From Timema cristinae (Eukaryota; Arthropoda; Insecta; Phasmatodea; Timematidae): a DNA stretch of 64,000 bases. The notes under the pieces were generated by a model. It was not told the DNA's origin, made no database searches, and was given only the letters and a program-made list of their open reading frames with translations. This document shows positions 47,447 through 60,000 of this stretch, piece after piece; positions within the stretch are counted from its first letter, which is position 1, and each line of letters starts with the position of its first letter. The stretch is taken from positions 13,815,708 through 13,879,707 of the forward strand of contig JBCFYV010000012.1 in assembly GCA_039000515.1 (NCBI GenBank). Reading direction: 5' to 3'. A program made the position numbers and the translations under genes.

Positions 47447-47520
47447 TCTCCTCTCAGAGATTCTAAACAGCGAAATGTAGTAAATCTAGAATACACATCT
47501 TTCTTTGGAGACTAAAAAAA

Positions 47521-48700
47521 TCAAACAAAATCCTCAAGCTATTTTGTTGGTCTTTCTTCTCTGTCACTTCTAGCTCCCATTGTTGTAGTTGTTGTAGAGG
47601 AAGGTTCTCCAGGTTGTAACACAGACTTAATATCACGATTACAATCCCACGCTACACCTGATGAATGGGGCCCTACTGTACTAGGGTATGAAAAACCATT
47701 CTTACAGACAGAATTATCACAAAGCCTATGTTTTGTACCATTATTCCCCCCCCCCAAGCTGACTAGGTTCAGTTGGCAACACTCCTGCGGAACAGGGTCG
47801 AAGGAACATTCTATTACGTTTACAATTTATGTTTCCAGACTGACTACGTATATAATAAGACCTCTAGGGAAGGTTCCTTACAATGACTCCCTTGCTCCAA
47901 TGGTCCCTAAACTCAATCCATCCTTATAGTAAATAAGATCCACAAGCTTGAAAGGAGCCAGCTCCTTGGCATCCCTGTTATTATAGCTAGCTTGCCTACT
48001 AATATGATCTTCATGTTTTCTGGAAACTGTAGGCTAGTCAACCACTTGTGGATGTAAGTTTGGAAACGTAATGTACCTGGTCATTTTGACTTCAAAGATC
48101 TGGGCATTAACAACTGGGCCGGAGAGAAGCCCAGATGTTTGAGCGGAGTGTTTCTATATTCTAGGAGAGCATAGTAAGTGTCATGAGACCCCAGGACTGC
48201 TCTTCGTAATATATTGTTTACAAAATTCACCCATTTCTCAGGTTACCATTAGATTATCTATCTCTAGGGCTACATTTAATTGATTGAAAATTCCATTCCT
48301 TGGAAAATTGAACAAATTTATGACTGTTAAATGGGGAATTATCACTCAACAAAATATCCGGGACACCTAATTTGGAAGAAATAGATTCCAATTTGGAAAT
48401 AACTTTTTCAATATCTTTAGTAGTAATTGTATATAGTTATACCCAATTATAAAATGATTCATAACATACAAGATCATTTTGATTCCTGAACTCACAAATA
48501 TCGCACCCAACCGCTCCCATGGACGTTTTATAAGGGATACGGTTGTAGATGCTCCTATACATTGTTGTTAGAAAGTGAGCTACACAAACCACAAGATTGT
48601 ATGAACCTATTTATAAACACACTCATGTTAATCAAAAACAAGCACTGCCTAGCTCTTTGTTTAGTTTTGGCAATATCATAATGACATTCATGAACAATTT
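47521..48700 (-). pseudogene. Gypsy integrase and pol C-terminus, decayed
   Basis: From 48700 downward it keeps an HHCC zinc-binding region (HECHYDIAKTKQRARQC, then CGLC), part of the catalytic core (GVPDILLSDNS with one core Asp; later LLEYRNTPLKHLGFSPAQLL) and the C-terminal domain (NRDAKELAPFKLVDLIYYKDG). The open segment 47539-47757 ends RSDREERPTK, followed by LEDFV after a stop, like the ends of related pol proteins. There are several stops and frame changes. It would have inserted the cDNA into DNA; this copy is inactive. Confidence 0.8.
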
Positions 48701-51160
48701 AAATATATCAGTTACTAGATTTTTTGAAACAATTAGCCTAATTTCTTAAAATATTAAATTATATAAAATAATCAAATAGTATTTTATGTTCCAATATCTA
48801 CATATACTATCTTGCACATTTCCTTTAATAGGCCATCCTTCCTAAACAAATTATTTTTACACTACTAAATCATGGGGTTTCCCCTGTTGCCCCAACCTCC
48901 CCACTTGCCAATAGAGTCATTGACAAGCAGTGGGAAGTTTTGGCTGATTTGATATAAGAGTTACAGGTTGTTTTCACAGATCCTTATCCTCGTTGCATGA
49001 ACTTAATTATTACATGAATTGGTACCTTTGAATTGTTTGTGCAAAAATACACGGTTTGAGTTGTTTTGTAGCCCGACACAAGATATCCACCTTGACAGTA
49101 GCGCCAAGCTAGGTGACCTGTGAAAGGGCTGTATTGCTTTGTGAGTTACAGGCAGCATACGCTAGCCCTTATCCTCATGGAATGAGGGTGAAACAATGAA
49201 TTTGTGAAAATATATATCTAATGAAAGATGGGATTGATTGATTGTGAGTTTGTGATGATTATCTGAAAAGGAAACACATGTTTGGTTAGTCAAAATATAC
49301 ACTTGATGAAGGATGAAATTGAATGTGAAGGTGTGAGTGATATTGCTCCTTTCTCTTATCCCTCTCTATTCCAGCCTTGGGCGTTTGTATGGTCTTTGGT
49401 CATGCGGATTGTAGTTACCAAGTGCACGTTTTATACTACTAAATCATCATCTTAATTAGTATCTTTAATGAACAAGTTTTTTTTCCTCAAATATTTATTT
49501 GACTGATTAACTCATTACTATGAACAGTTAACTTGGTATAAGACAAGTCTGCTTGTTCTTCTTTAAGGAAAGACCTAGACAATATATTAGCAATGTACAT
49601 TTCTTTAGATCTGCTAGCTTCCCTAAAAGTTTGTACATATCTTTAAACTTTCATTTTCTTCCACTGGTATCCTTTCTCACTGCCAATCACATGGCTTAAT
49701 ACTTCAGGCTCACATAATGTTTAATAGCAAAAGCAAATACTTCCCCAAGAACTTTGGTCAATAGCAAGTTTCCGTTTTCCATGTTTCTTGCTTCTCTAGC
49801 TTTCCGAATAGGTAGTCACAATGTTTAATGAATCATGAAAAAAAAAAGTTAAACGTGAACAATCTAAAGATTATTTATTGCTTGAAATAAAGTACTAAAG
49901 TTTAAAGTTATACTTCTCAGTAGTTACGCGCTATTAATTAATTTTTACTTTCTTGCTATCTTACAGGTGGATAAAGTATTGTGATCGTAAATGAAATTGA
50001 ACTCAATATTTTATGAATGTCGACGTTTCATGAAACCCTGAACCCTAAAAATTGGTCTTTGCCGTCAGTCTGTGTGTCAGTTTGGACTTAAAATTAAGAG
50101 TAATTTAATAAAGTGCGAAAAGAGATAAAATCTATTTTCTCAACATCGGCTCTAACGATTTTGATTAAAATTCGTATCTATGCAGTGATTAAGATTATAA
50201 ATAAGTTGGCTATGTCCTGTCTCCCATGAAAATGTATTTTATGGTACTTTACAGAATCAGAAAGTTCCGTAGCTCCACAATTATTTGAGATACTAAATAA
50301 CTTATCATTGCAAAATTGTAGACTATTAAAAATAAAAATAAATTATTTGAAATATATTTTTGTAAAATTAACAATTTCTGAGATATTGTCAAATACATTA
50401 TTACCATTTTGTGAGCTTTAGTGGTAAAGAGATACTACTTAAGTTTTAACACAATATTTCTCCAATGCCATAGAGTAATTAAATATAATTAAGTCTCTAA
50501 AAGTTTATGTTGTTTTTCCTCAAACCTCTTAAGAGAAATGTTTTACAACAATGGTCTATCTTCATTTTAGACTCAATAGTCAATATTTACATTTTTTATT
50601 GGTCAAAATTTATAAATGAGAAATGTAATTGCTATGCGATGGTATGAACACCTAATAAAACGTCGAAAATTTTAACTGGAGGTTGTAATTTTAATACAAA
50701 GTGTTGACCATTGTAGACCAAATATTGATCTTTTATATAGGTTCAAACATACAAATTTGGACATTAATTACTTAAAAATAAAATTATAAATTTAAATCCA
50801 GGACTAAAAAATGTTTTACATAAGTATAGTGCAATTTATGCTTGGGTTTGCTAGTGTATATTATTTTGTTTTACATATATTACGAGTTTTGGGTAAATAT
50901 ATCTATTTTGAAACAAAAGAGTGAAAAGTCCGTGCGGAGTTCCATATCATTTATTTTAAATACGCCTTAGTTTAAAGCCTTGGAACACTAAGCAAACTTT
51001 AAATGTACAGTACTTACTCAATGTATTACAGAATATCTCAAGCGCTGTTGCCACTTTGACAACCATTCAGACACGAAAAAAGATAATTTTGAACTTTGTA
51101 TATATTTTAATTTTTGGGATTTAGGAAAAAAAAAAGATATATATCTCACAGCGTCTTGCT
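48701..51160. other. AT-rich noncoding DNA with a weak tandem duplication
   Basis: GAGTTACAGG and CCTTATCCTC recur at about 48958 and 49141, suggesting a degenerate 185-bp duplication (48950-49330). No gene was seen. Confidence 0.4.
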
Positions 51161-51164
51161 ACTC

Positions 51165-51345
51165 CAACGAGGTAGGGATTAGGAAGTAAGAGATTTAGAA
51201 ATAGTTTACCCGCATTTGAATGGAAGGAAAGTGGGAAACGAATAAGAATAATTCACTCTCACTAGACGTGACCGGAATTTAAACCTTGATGTCCCTGCCA
51301 TCAGTAAGCCAGTCTAACACGAGATCAATCGAGTTTTTCGACGTT
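51165..51345 (-). repeat. tRNA-derived SINE, family B (old)
   Basis: On the minus strand: TGATGGCAGGGACATCAAGG, TTTAAATTCCGGTC (box B region) and TCAAATGCGGGTAAAC. It lacks the shared tail. Confidence 0.6.
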
Positions 51346-51424
51346 TGAAATTACATATTACACTAAACCAAACTGTGCAACCTACCTAATCAGGTTATAC
51401 GCCTATGTAATAATTACAATAATG

Positions 51425-51530
51425 GGTTTAGAGATTAGGAAGGCTAAATTTAGAGGATATGCACCCGCATCTGTGATTAGGTAAAGTGGAAAGATATTTT
51501 GAAAAAAAAAAATATATATATATCAGCGTG
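51425..51530 (-). repeat. SINE body fragment, family B
   Basis: The minus strand reads CCACTTTACCTAATCACAGA and TGCGGGTGCATA, then CTAATCTCTAAACC, matching the 3' body of family B. Confidence 0.45.
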
Positions 51531-51755
51531 TTAGACAACACGGCCAATGAAGCGGGTATTTAAAATTTATTTAATGTTTAATAATGGGTACTAGCCAAAT
51601 GGGCAATAAGATGTGATAAAAAATTAGAAAATAATACGTAAAACAAATAAATGAAACCATTTTGTGCAAATACACAATATAGTTATTAGTTTTCTTTTGA
51701 CATCATATGCGTTTAATAAATCAAAAGGAAGTTCCTTCCACAAGACCTGTTTAGG

Positions 51756-51900
51756 TAATCGAATGGTCTAGGTGTCACATTTACAATAGACTAAACTGCC
51801 GATGATGAGACGATCAGGATACGAATCCTGGTTGGATGTATTGAGGTTGTGTTTTTCCTAATAGTTTAACCCCCCCCCCCTCCTCCTAAGAAAGGGCAGA
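51756..51900 (+). repeat. tRNA-derived SINE, family B (partial)
   Basis: The head is GAATGGTCTAGGTGTCACAT and box B GGATACGAATCCTGGTTGG, then TTTTTCCTAATAGTTTAACC and a poly-C run. Confidence 0.55.
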
Positions 51901-51940
51901 AACGTTCCCTATAAATTCGACCTTTATCATACCCACTTCA

Positions 51941-52255
51941 GTAGCCACATCGTCTAAGGCGTCACTCTCAAGCTAGACTAGGTTGTTAATGACGGAAATA
52001 TTGGGGTTCGAATCTTAGTTTGGTCAACAAAATGTTTCTTTCCTAAATGATTTCTCAGTCTCCTTCACCGCACATGCAGTTAGGAAGATTAGCTTTAAAT
52101 GCTTTCTTCCTCATCCATAGCCCATTAACGCACCTATAAAATATAGGTACAGCCTACATAGCGGGGAAGAGGCGGTGATAGAAAGAAAAAAAAAATCATT
52201 CCTAACACATTTGCGAAATTTGCTCATATGATTATAAACCAAACGAGTAGTAAGA
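51941..52255 (+). repeat. tRNA-derived SINE, family B (old, nearly complete)
   Basis: The head is AGTAGCCACATCGTCTAAGG and box B GGGGTTCGAATCTTAG. The body has CTTCACCGCACATGCAG, and tail traces include GAGTAGTAAGATGTGG. Confidence 0.65.
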
Positions 52256-52264
52256 TGTGGTTTC

Positions 52265-52352
52265 ATAAACATATGAAAAATTACAATTCATAGGAATCAA
52301 ACACAAGGATTTTGGCTTAGCGTACCACTGCTATACTATCTGGTCATCCTGG
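52265..52352 (-). repeat. tRNA-derived SINE head, family C
   Basis: The minus strand gives GATAGTATAGCAGTGGTACG and TGTTTGATTCCTATG, a box A/box B pair. Confidence 0.45.
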
Positions 52353-53639
52353 CTCGTCTTGTAATTAGGGTCATATTTTACTAGTATGTGTTGAGTCTAG
52401 TAACGTTATGGTAACTGGTAAAATTAATATTAGTTATTCATTGTTATATAAAAGTGAGATCAGTAATCTATGGTGATATGTTAGTGAAATACAATAATAA
52501 ATAGAAATTTGTCATTTTATTTCAAATTATTTTTTTAATCTTTTTGTTTTTAACAGGGAAAATAACTGACGTGAAGAAATATTATTTCTGTATTTCACTC
52601 ATAGCTTCCCAACTAATTTGTATATATCGACCAAAATTTAATCACACATCCACTGGTTTTGTTTTTGATCTTCCTTAGGACATCTTATTTTAAGGAAAAA
52701 TATTAAAGGTAAAATAATAAATACTTTGTGTAATATTGAAGCTATAAAAGTATCACAATTCTACTAGCTGCACTAAATAATTAATGAACCGTATTCTGAC
52801 AAGCAAATATTAAAACTTAATATGTAAAAACTAGTCTAAATTATTTTGGAACATAATAAAAGAATGGTGGCGATAATTTAATAAACAACTATTAACATTT
52901 CGACAAATCTTGGAAAGCATATTATACTACTCACATAGATTGTATTTAATGTATTATGAAATTTTTCATATAAGCTTATATGGCCAAAATTTGGTACAAT
53001 ATTAGTTTAAAAAATTTGATGTGATTTACAGCTAACTTTGTAAATACATATTTCCTTTAAAACAAATACATTATTTTCATTTATATCCTGTGGCGGCAAA
53101 ATTTAATCATACCAATTATGTAAAAGTTTTGTAAACTTTTTATAAGGTGTAAATAATCCGTCTGTCCAAATCTAATTAAAATTAGTTGGTGACAGTATTA
53201 TCTAAGGACGTTATTTATTAATTGTTGTTTTGTCCCCAAGTCAAATTTTTTAATCAAATGAAAAGTGTTATGTGATAACCTTTTTTTAAATAATAGTTTC
53301 ACCTAATTTTAACGAAATCATGTATGTCATCTTGGAATCAAAAATATATACCTAACTTTGTAAATTGCGTACGAGTCCATATTAATGCGTACTAAATTTG
53401 AGCATTTCTAAAAACAGTTCTTTATTAAAAAAAAATTTCACTAACAATGATTTACATTATTTTTGTAAACTATATTTACTGAGTCGCCAGCTGAACCTGA
53501 GGCGACTGGGCCAACCTAGCGCTTTAATTTTACAATTCCTAATTAAACTTAGAATACATATATAATAATATTAATAATAATTATTATTTGTAATAGTACT
53601 GTTACTATTACTATGAAGGGTTCTGTCTTACGACAGGTC
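52353..53639. other. AT-rich noncoding DNA, no gene seen
   Basis: Nothing was recognised beyond simple AT richness. Confidence 0.4.
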
Positions 53640-53960
53640 CATTATTTTTGTCAGTGGCCTTATACCACCAATGCGCCTTTCCCTCCTCCTTCAGCTCACA
53701 GAATGTTCTTCCTTCCTTCAAGTCATCAAATATTTGAATCCTACTTCATCCTAAACTACTTTTTCCATCAATATTTCCTACTATGACGTCGTGTAAAACA
53801 CAGTTCCTCCTAAGGATGTGTCCTATCCAGTTTGCTTTGTTCCAAAGAATTAAACCCAAAATTCCTCTCTTCTCCCTCACTCTTCTTAGGACTTCTCTAT
53901 TCTCCACCTATCTGTCAATCTGATCTTTTAAATTCTTCTCCAACGCCACATTTTAAATCT
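53640..53960 (-). pseudogene. LINE reverse-transcriptase C-terminal fragment
   Basis: The minus strand reads VLRRVREKRGILGLILWNKA, NWIGHILRRNCVLHDVIVGN and IFDDLKEGRTF, interrupted by stops and shifts. This is the pattern at the C-terminus of many arthropod non-LTR elements (after the RT), from a clade different from the R1-type element. Only about 100 residues remain. Confidence 0.65.
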
Positions 53961-54423
53961 CTAAAAGTATTTTTTTTCCGTCTTCTTGAGAGTTCAATAT
54001 GCGTATAAAACTTTGAATATATTAATAACACATTCAAATAGTTTTCCTGAAATTCATATTTTTAGCAATAATGCTCAATGCATAGAAGAGTGAGTTGATT
54101 GAATTTCAATCAAGCATTATATAGCTTAAATTATCTAAAATAAATCCTGTATATTAGTAAACTATATAATTTTGAACCTCTTGTTCATACTAACTGGTCC
54201 AATAGTGTAAGAGATATATTATAAATCTTTCAACTATAGTAATACTTTAACAATTCCTTGAGAATGAAGACAATGTAATATAGTAGTAACTATTATATTT
54301 ACCATCAATTTCCAGGCATAGCCTGTAACGTGTAATTTAAAGAATTTCTACAAATTTATTTATTATACTATTTTCACTACTCATACCAATAAAACTATTT
54401 GAACAACTGAACTACTACTATAT

Positions 54424-54542
54424 ACTGATTTTGGTTAGAAGGGTTTAGTAAAAGGCCTCTTTTTTCAACCTAAATATTATTTAATAGTAGGATGTTAGTA
54501 GGAAAAAAGACCTCTCATAAGGATCATCCTATCAAAATCAGT
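54424..54542. repeat. Foldback (long inverted repeat) element, copy 1
   Basis: The left arm begins ACTGATTTTGGTTAGAAGGG and holds AGGCCTCTTTTTTC. The right arm is its diverged complement, with TAGTAGGAAAAAAGACCTCT, ending CAAAATCAGT. It shares its core with 60672-60781. Confidence 0.6.
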
Positions 54543-55138
54543 CAACTCTATCTATAGGAATTTGCAAACCTAATTATATCTTATTGTACTCTAACAACTT
54601 GGTTCAATCCAAAATAAAGTTCTGTTTTATAAATATTGTAACATTCAATAGGAATTTTACATATTTAATTAATCTAGATCACCCACAATTTATACAATCA
54701 TAACACCTTTTGATAGTACTTAGTATTTACTACAATTGATGCTTTAATTGTATTTTCTTTCGCAAAGTTATGGTGCGTTACACTTCCATTATAGATTAAG
54801 ATCTAAACATTAAATTTCCTTGGAGCTCTTCTAAGTAAAATTTCTTTCAGAATGAACGCCTAAAAATCTTTTATACTTCTGGTGTTAATTGACTCCACAG
54901 ATAATTTTTTAAATTTCTTATATGAAAAGAGGTGTTCTCTCATCAATGAAGACATCTAAATAGCATTTGTCCACCTGAGCTATGTGTAGCTGTCCCTAAA
55001 CCTGAAATACCCAAATTTAAATCTGGTGATATATAAAGTTTTTATTAGACATAGAACTATAGTTTTTTAAAAATTAATATTACATTGTAAACTATTTATA
55101 TAAAAAAAATGTGATACTTAAAAACACTGATATTCTGT

Positions 55139-55325
55139 GTTAGGGATGAGGAATGTTTGATTTAGAGGAAGTGTAACCGCAGTTGGTTAAAGGTAGAGTG
55201 GAAAGAAATTTAGGGAAAGGTAACCTCAGTTCACCCGACATGGACTGAGCCCCAATCTCCCCACCATCAACATTCTAGTCTATTGTGAGAGTGATGCCTT
55301 ACAGATTAGACCATCCGGCCATCGA
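55139..55325 (-). repeat. tRNA-derived SINE, family B
   Basis: The minus strand reads GGCCGGATGGTCTAATCTGT, GGCATCACTCTCACAATAGA, GGTGGGGAGATTGGGGCTCA and TGTCGGGTGAACTGAGG. The 3' tail is short or lost. Confidence 0.65.
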
Positions 55326-57820
55326 ATAATGCGTCCGGAATTTTTTTGGGAACTGTGCAGGAGTTGTTTTAGTCTGAAAAGTTAAATAATAGTTGTAAAT
55401 GAAATTTAATCAAAATTGTTAAAATGTATTTGCAGAAAAAAATCTTTTTTCTTTTTGAAAACCTGTAAACTACCCTTAATATTAGAGTTCTGTATCTTAT
55501 TCCAAAAATCCCCCAAGGAACCCTAAGAGAATCCTAGATGGCAAGATTCAGCACAATTGGTATAGTGGTTTAGACTTTAGGCAATATTAAAATATACAAA
55601 CATGCAAACGGCATCATGAAAGCCCCTTTTTTGGATTGCAGATAACTTAAAACGTCGACATTTAACGAAATCTCGAGTTTGATTATTTTTTGATGGTCAC
55701 CGTACTTCTCTCTCCGAAATGTAAAGAGTCAATTTTAAAATTCAATAAAGAATACAACCATTAAACACTTAGTCTAAGACTGAATTTAAAAAACACATAA
55801 GTTTAATTGGATGTTATTATAAGAAATAAAGCATATATATAATTAAATATATAAAAATATATATAGATTTATGTCAGCTAAAGGTCAAAGATATATTATA
55901 TTATATATATATATATATATATATGCAACATTTAAGCACAATCGATACAGTGGTTTGGGCATGATAGAGCAACAAAGAGACCAACAACATTTAATTTTTA
56001 TATATTATTAGGATAGGCAATACATTATTCAGACAAAAAATATAGGTTATTCAAATTTTTAATTCTTCCGGAACTATCCTATATTGCGAACGTACTATCA
56101 ACAAATTCAGCGTATTGTTTTATTCATATATTTATCCAACAAAAGATTATAGTAACTTGGTTATATCTGTGTTATTGAATTCGTGTCATATTGACAAGAA
56201 TCTGCTATCATGCTCACACACATAATATCGAGTTGACTTCACGTCAAAAGAAATAACGATACGACCCTGTTATTTTAATTATTTTTTTACTCTCAACCAT
56301 TTATTTTCTTTCCACCCTTCCTCCCTAATCGTTAAAGTAACAAAAAAAAGATAGGATATTGAAACATTCATCTGCGATTATTGATTGACAAAGCCTCTGA
56401 TTGGTTCAGACTATTAAAAACGATGTGGAGTGAGAGAATGTTGCTGTAATCTTTGTTTGAAAAGTTTATGTATGTGTGTATGTGTGTGTGTGTGTGTGTT
56501 TGTGTATGGGGCGGGGGGTGTTTGTGTAAGCGTTTGTGTTGATGTATTTTCTGGCCAGTTAACGTTGAATGATAGCTTTTGAAATTCGTCTGCCTCTCGA
56601 CCAAAAGAGAGGATAGCGGGAGTTGTTCGGCACTTGTAGCCATTAATTATAACAGGATTAATTAAATAGGATACCACTTTCCCTCTTGAAGCTCACACTA
56701 CATGATGTTCCATATCTCGATAAATTTCTCTTGCGTTCCTCCATTGTGGGAAAAAAATAGTACTTGTGCCTAATTTTTTGTTTGATTGTTATAATATTGT
56801 ATTGAAGAAAGCTCAATATTTTACAACTATTTATTATTAAGCTTATATGCAATATACTATAATTTAACTCTATGTTTTAATGAAAAACTTTCAATAAATA
56901 CAATGATTATATTATTATAATATATGAAGAAGTTACTAACTGATAAAATACATTTCTACAAAAATTTTAAACCCTTACAAAAATGTAATTTTATATTATT
57001 ACGTTTTATTTACTACTCGTCCAGGATATCCGGATACTTACACTAATTGTTAATGATGATAAAGGTATAATTTTAGGGGAAATATACCAGAATGATCGTG
57101 TCAAGAAATTGGAAAACTATTAATGAAAATGTACATTTGTATGTCCGGTCAACCTTTCTAATCCAACTACAATGTCACAAACATAGTAAAACTGATGCCT
57201 TATGCTCTTAAAAATTAATATGGGTTCCTTATTTCCGCATAATTTAATTAGATAAAAAAGCAATAATAAGTTATATTGCATTATTTTAAATTATTGTATA
57301 GAATTAAATTCAACCATTTAAGCCAGATATTTAAAAATAATTCACTCGTTTTAAAAATTAATTTTAAATTTAATATGCAAACATTATTTTTATCTTTAAA
57401 TATACATCTAAATATGAAGACTACTCATTTAATAAACTCAGTACGTAGGCTTTTACCTAATTCCAATATAGTTGGAACTGTGTTCATGACTGACCTAGCT
57501 TATTTTGAATGTTTAAATGATACAATAGGCCTACAGAAATATCCTCAAATACGTGATAGGGCATGGAATATTAAATATTACGAATCTTATGAATATTTAA
57601 AGTTAAGTACCAGTATCAAATGGTTTCATGGTGCATTTCGTGAACATTTTTGTGTTAAGTGAGTCTAAAACTCATATACAGGTCATGAAAGTTTATGTAA
57701 TAAGAACTCCAAATATATGCACTAAAAATTCAAAATGGTGCAAAAATAATGATTTATAAAATATGCAACTTAAAGTTTTAATTTGTAACTCGAAAGTGCA
57801 GGGCCACACTTATTAAAGTA
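55326..57820. other. AT-rich noncoding DNA with microsatellites
   Basis: An (AT)n tract lies at 55901-55924 and a (GT)n tract at 56470-56506. Two tRNA-like snippets (ATAGTGGTTTAGAC near 55560 and ACAGTGGTTTGGGC near 55948) may be SINE relics. The 128-aa ORF at 57276-57662 is A/T-driven and unrecognised. Confidence 0.4.
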
Positions 57821-58262
57821 CACCACTTATCCATATCTTAGGCTAGTTCTATCCAGTCTTCCCCATTACACCCTATTCCTATCTAGATATAGTTATATCC
57901 AGTCACCTCATTACACCGTATTCCTATCTATATTAGAGCTAGTCCTATCCAGTCCATCTGATTACAGCCTATCCCTAACTTGAGATAAGTATATACAGTC
58001 TACCTCATACATCCTATCCCGGTCTTGAGCTTTTTCAATCCAGCCAACCTCATTACACTCTATTATATCTTGAGTAGTTCTATCCAGTCCATATAACTAA
58101 ACTTTATCCCTATCTTGAGCTAATTATATTCAGTCCACCTCATTATACCCTATCCTATCTTGAGCTAGTTAAATCCAGCCTATCTAATTACACCTATCCC
58201 TATCCTGATCTAGATCCATACAGTCTCCCTCATTACATCCTATCTATTTGAGGTTCATTCTA
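57821..58262. repeat. Minisatellite, unit about 46 bp, about ten copies
   Basis: The unit is of the form CCTCATTACACCCTATCCC then TATCTTGAGCTAGTTCTATC then CAGTC. The copies are 75-90 percent alike by eye, and unit length varies by a few bases. Confidence 0.85.
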
Positions 58263-58289
58263 ATGAAATAGTCTCTTCCCATTGTATTT

Positions 58290-58710
58290 TCCAGCAAATA
58301 TCATGAACAATGTTCTATAATCTCTCATTTTACTACATATCCTGCCCTCCGTTCAACCAGACTTTATTATCCTAACAATGTCTTGTGATGAGTACAGCGT
58401 ATGTAACACATCATTATGTAACCTCATCTTAGCCACATCCTCTTTGGGACCTAATATATTTCTAGGCACCTTGTTTTAAGACATCTTAATATTTTGCGTC
58501 ACATTTCAGCGAGATGTCAATAACTTACTCATTGAGTAATAACATGCATTTCTGGTATCTATTCTCTACCTAATTTTACACTCTAATATATCGTTATGGT
58601 AGATAAAATGTTTCAGAATGTTTAAACTCATTAATCCTGTCAGATTATATTTGCTCTAAGTAATCTCTTAAGAACGCCTTTCTGCTGTTGCCCGACTTTG
58701 AATTTCTAAG
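58290..58710 (-). pseudogene. LINE reverse-transcriptase fragment (thumb and C-terminal part)
   Basis: The minus strand carries RIDTRNACYYSMSKLLTSR, then NKVPRNILGPKEDVAKMRL and LHTLYSSQDIVRIIKS. These segments sit together near the C-terminus of a common arthropod LINE type. Stops show decay. It is probably the same copy as the RT part at 59225-59830. Confidence 0.7.
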
Positions 58711-59224
58711 TTGACAGAAGCATCCACCTAGTGTGTGAAACCATTGAATGATGATGTAATAAAATAAATTAAAATAAATTAGTATCCTGTGAGTGTAATA
58801 GTTGTGATTATGAGTTATATCGCTGTGTCTTTGATGTTGGATTGTTTTTTTTAAATGGGATAAGGTAGGTTGGTATAGCAGGAATGATCGCTTTGTGGGT
58901 GATGACGAAGTGCGACTGATGGGTTTCTCGGAATGTGTAGTTTTTTTAAGGATGGGAATATGGGTTGGCAGGATTTTCTTTTCTTAGGATTTGGAACTGA
59001 TGTGTCCACCCCTCACCCCCATAACCACAGCTTCAGCAAGCTCGTGAATTGACGGGAATAGCAGGCCTGCTTACTTAGGATTTCCTGGCCGAGACAAAGG
59101 TTGTTGATGTGAGGAGTAATCTCTCAAGTATATCAAAAGTGCCTGATAATTGACATACAACCTGCACTCTGACATGTGTATCAGTCAAATACCTCAATTA
59201 GTTTGACAAGTTTTAATATCTAAA
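58711..59224. other. Unassigned insert between two LINE parts
   Basis: This occupies the place where the RT palm motifs should be but shows none of them. It may be an insertion of unknown type. Confidence 0.35.
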
Positions 59225-59830
59225 ATTTATTATAGTTTTTTTTAACCGAATCATTGACCTTTTAATTATATAGATAATAATTGATCAACCACCATGTTTT
59301 ATTCTCACTTTTTCCTGATGATTGCAGAATAGTACAAATTTGATCCATTGTTGATCTATTTATACGAAATTCACACTGATGATCCCCAACTATTTCCTCT
59401 ATTTATGGAGTCAGTCTCATTATAATTATGATACACCAAATTGTATAGCATGTTGGTAGCAGGGAGATACCTCTATAAATATACACTCTGTTTTATCACC
59501 CTTTTTGAAAATTTATATTATAATAACTTCATTCCATTCTTGTGGTAATATTCCATGGTTCCTTATGGAACATAACGATTTATGAATTTCTAATACTAAT
59601 AATGTTAATGCTATAATTAATTTTAATGAATTAACTTGGTCGAAAAAATGGTTTTCATATTTTACATTAAATAAATTATCTCTACTGTTATAGATAGGAA
59701 TTTTTCTTTTTTACATCAATTACTGTTTCCAGCCTGTGGTCTAGATTAGTTTTTTTTATAAAGTCATATATTCTCCAATCTTGGCGTTCTAGGTCTATAA
59801 TAGTTTCATATGTTTTATAATCTATAATAA
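59225..59830 (-). pseudogene. LINE reverse-transcriptase fragment (N-terminal RT part)
   Basis: The minus strand shows PQEWNEVIII, then FKKGDKTEC, the common SLLPTCY-type motif, LTPYIEEIVGDHQCEF and NRSTMDQICTILQSSG. These are the first RT motifs of a non-R1 LINE. Upstream codons to about 59830 may be the linker to the endonuclease. It is broken by stops and frame changes. Confidence 0.72.
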
Positions 59831-59924
59831 GACTAGGACAGACGCAACATCCAGTCACCGGCCGTTAATTCATCAATGTGAAAGGACAAACCCAAATTTC
59901 ACCAATGATACATTTTTCAACCAT

Positions 59925-60000
59925 GATGGGAATCGAGCAAACTACCATTAACTAAGTATATAGAACTATCAATTGAGCTAACATGTCAGATAAGTCAATT
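59925..60000 (-). repeat. tRNA-derived SINE head
   Basis: The minus strand gives TTAGCTCAATTGATAGTTCT (box A-like) and GCTCGATTCCC (box B-like). Confidence 0.45.

Larger units (their letters stand above)
46600..48700 (-). mobile_element. Gypsy-type LTR retrotransposon remnant in permuted order
   Basis: Read 5' to 3' on the minus strand it contains integrase, pol C-terminus, polypurine tract, one LTR, primer-binding-like site, then gag. A single normal copy would have gag first. The arrangement fits the junction of two head-to-tail copies sharing one LTR, or an integrated one-LTR circle. All reading frames are broken. Protease, RT and RNase H are absent. Confidence 0.8.

Noticed and set aside
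57276..57662. 128-aa ORF as a gene
   Set aside because: A/T-driven composition, no recognisable domain, no splice context and no neighbouring coding signal.
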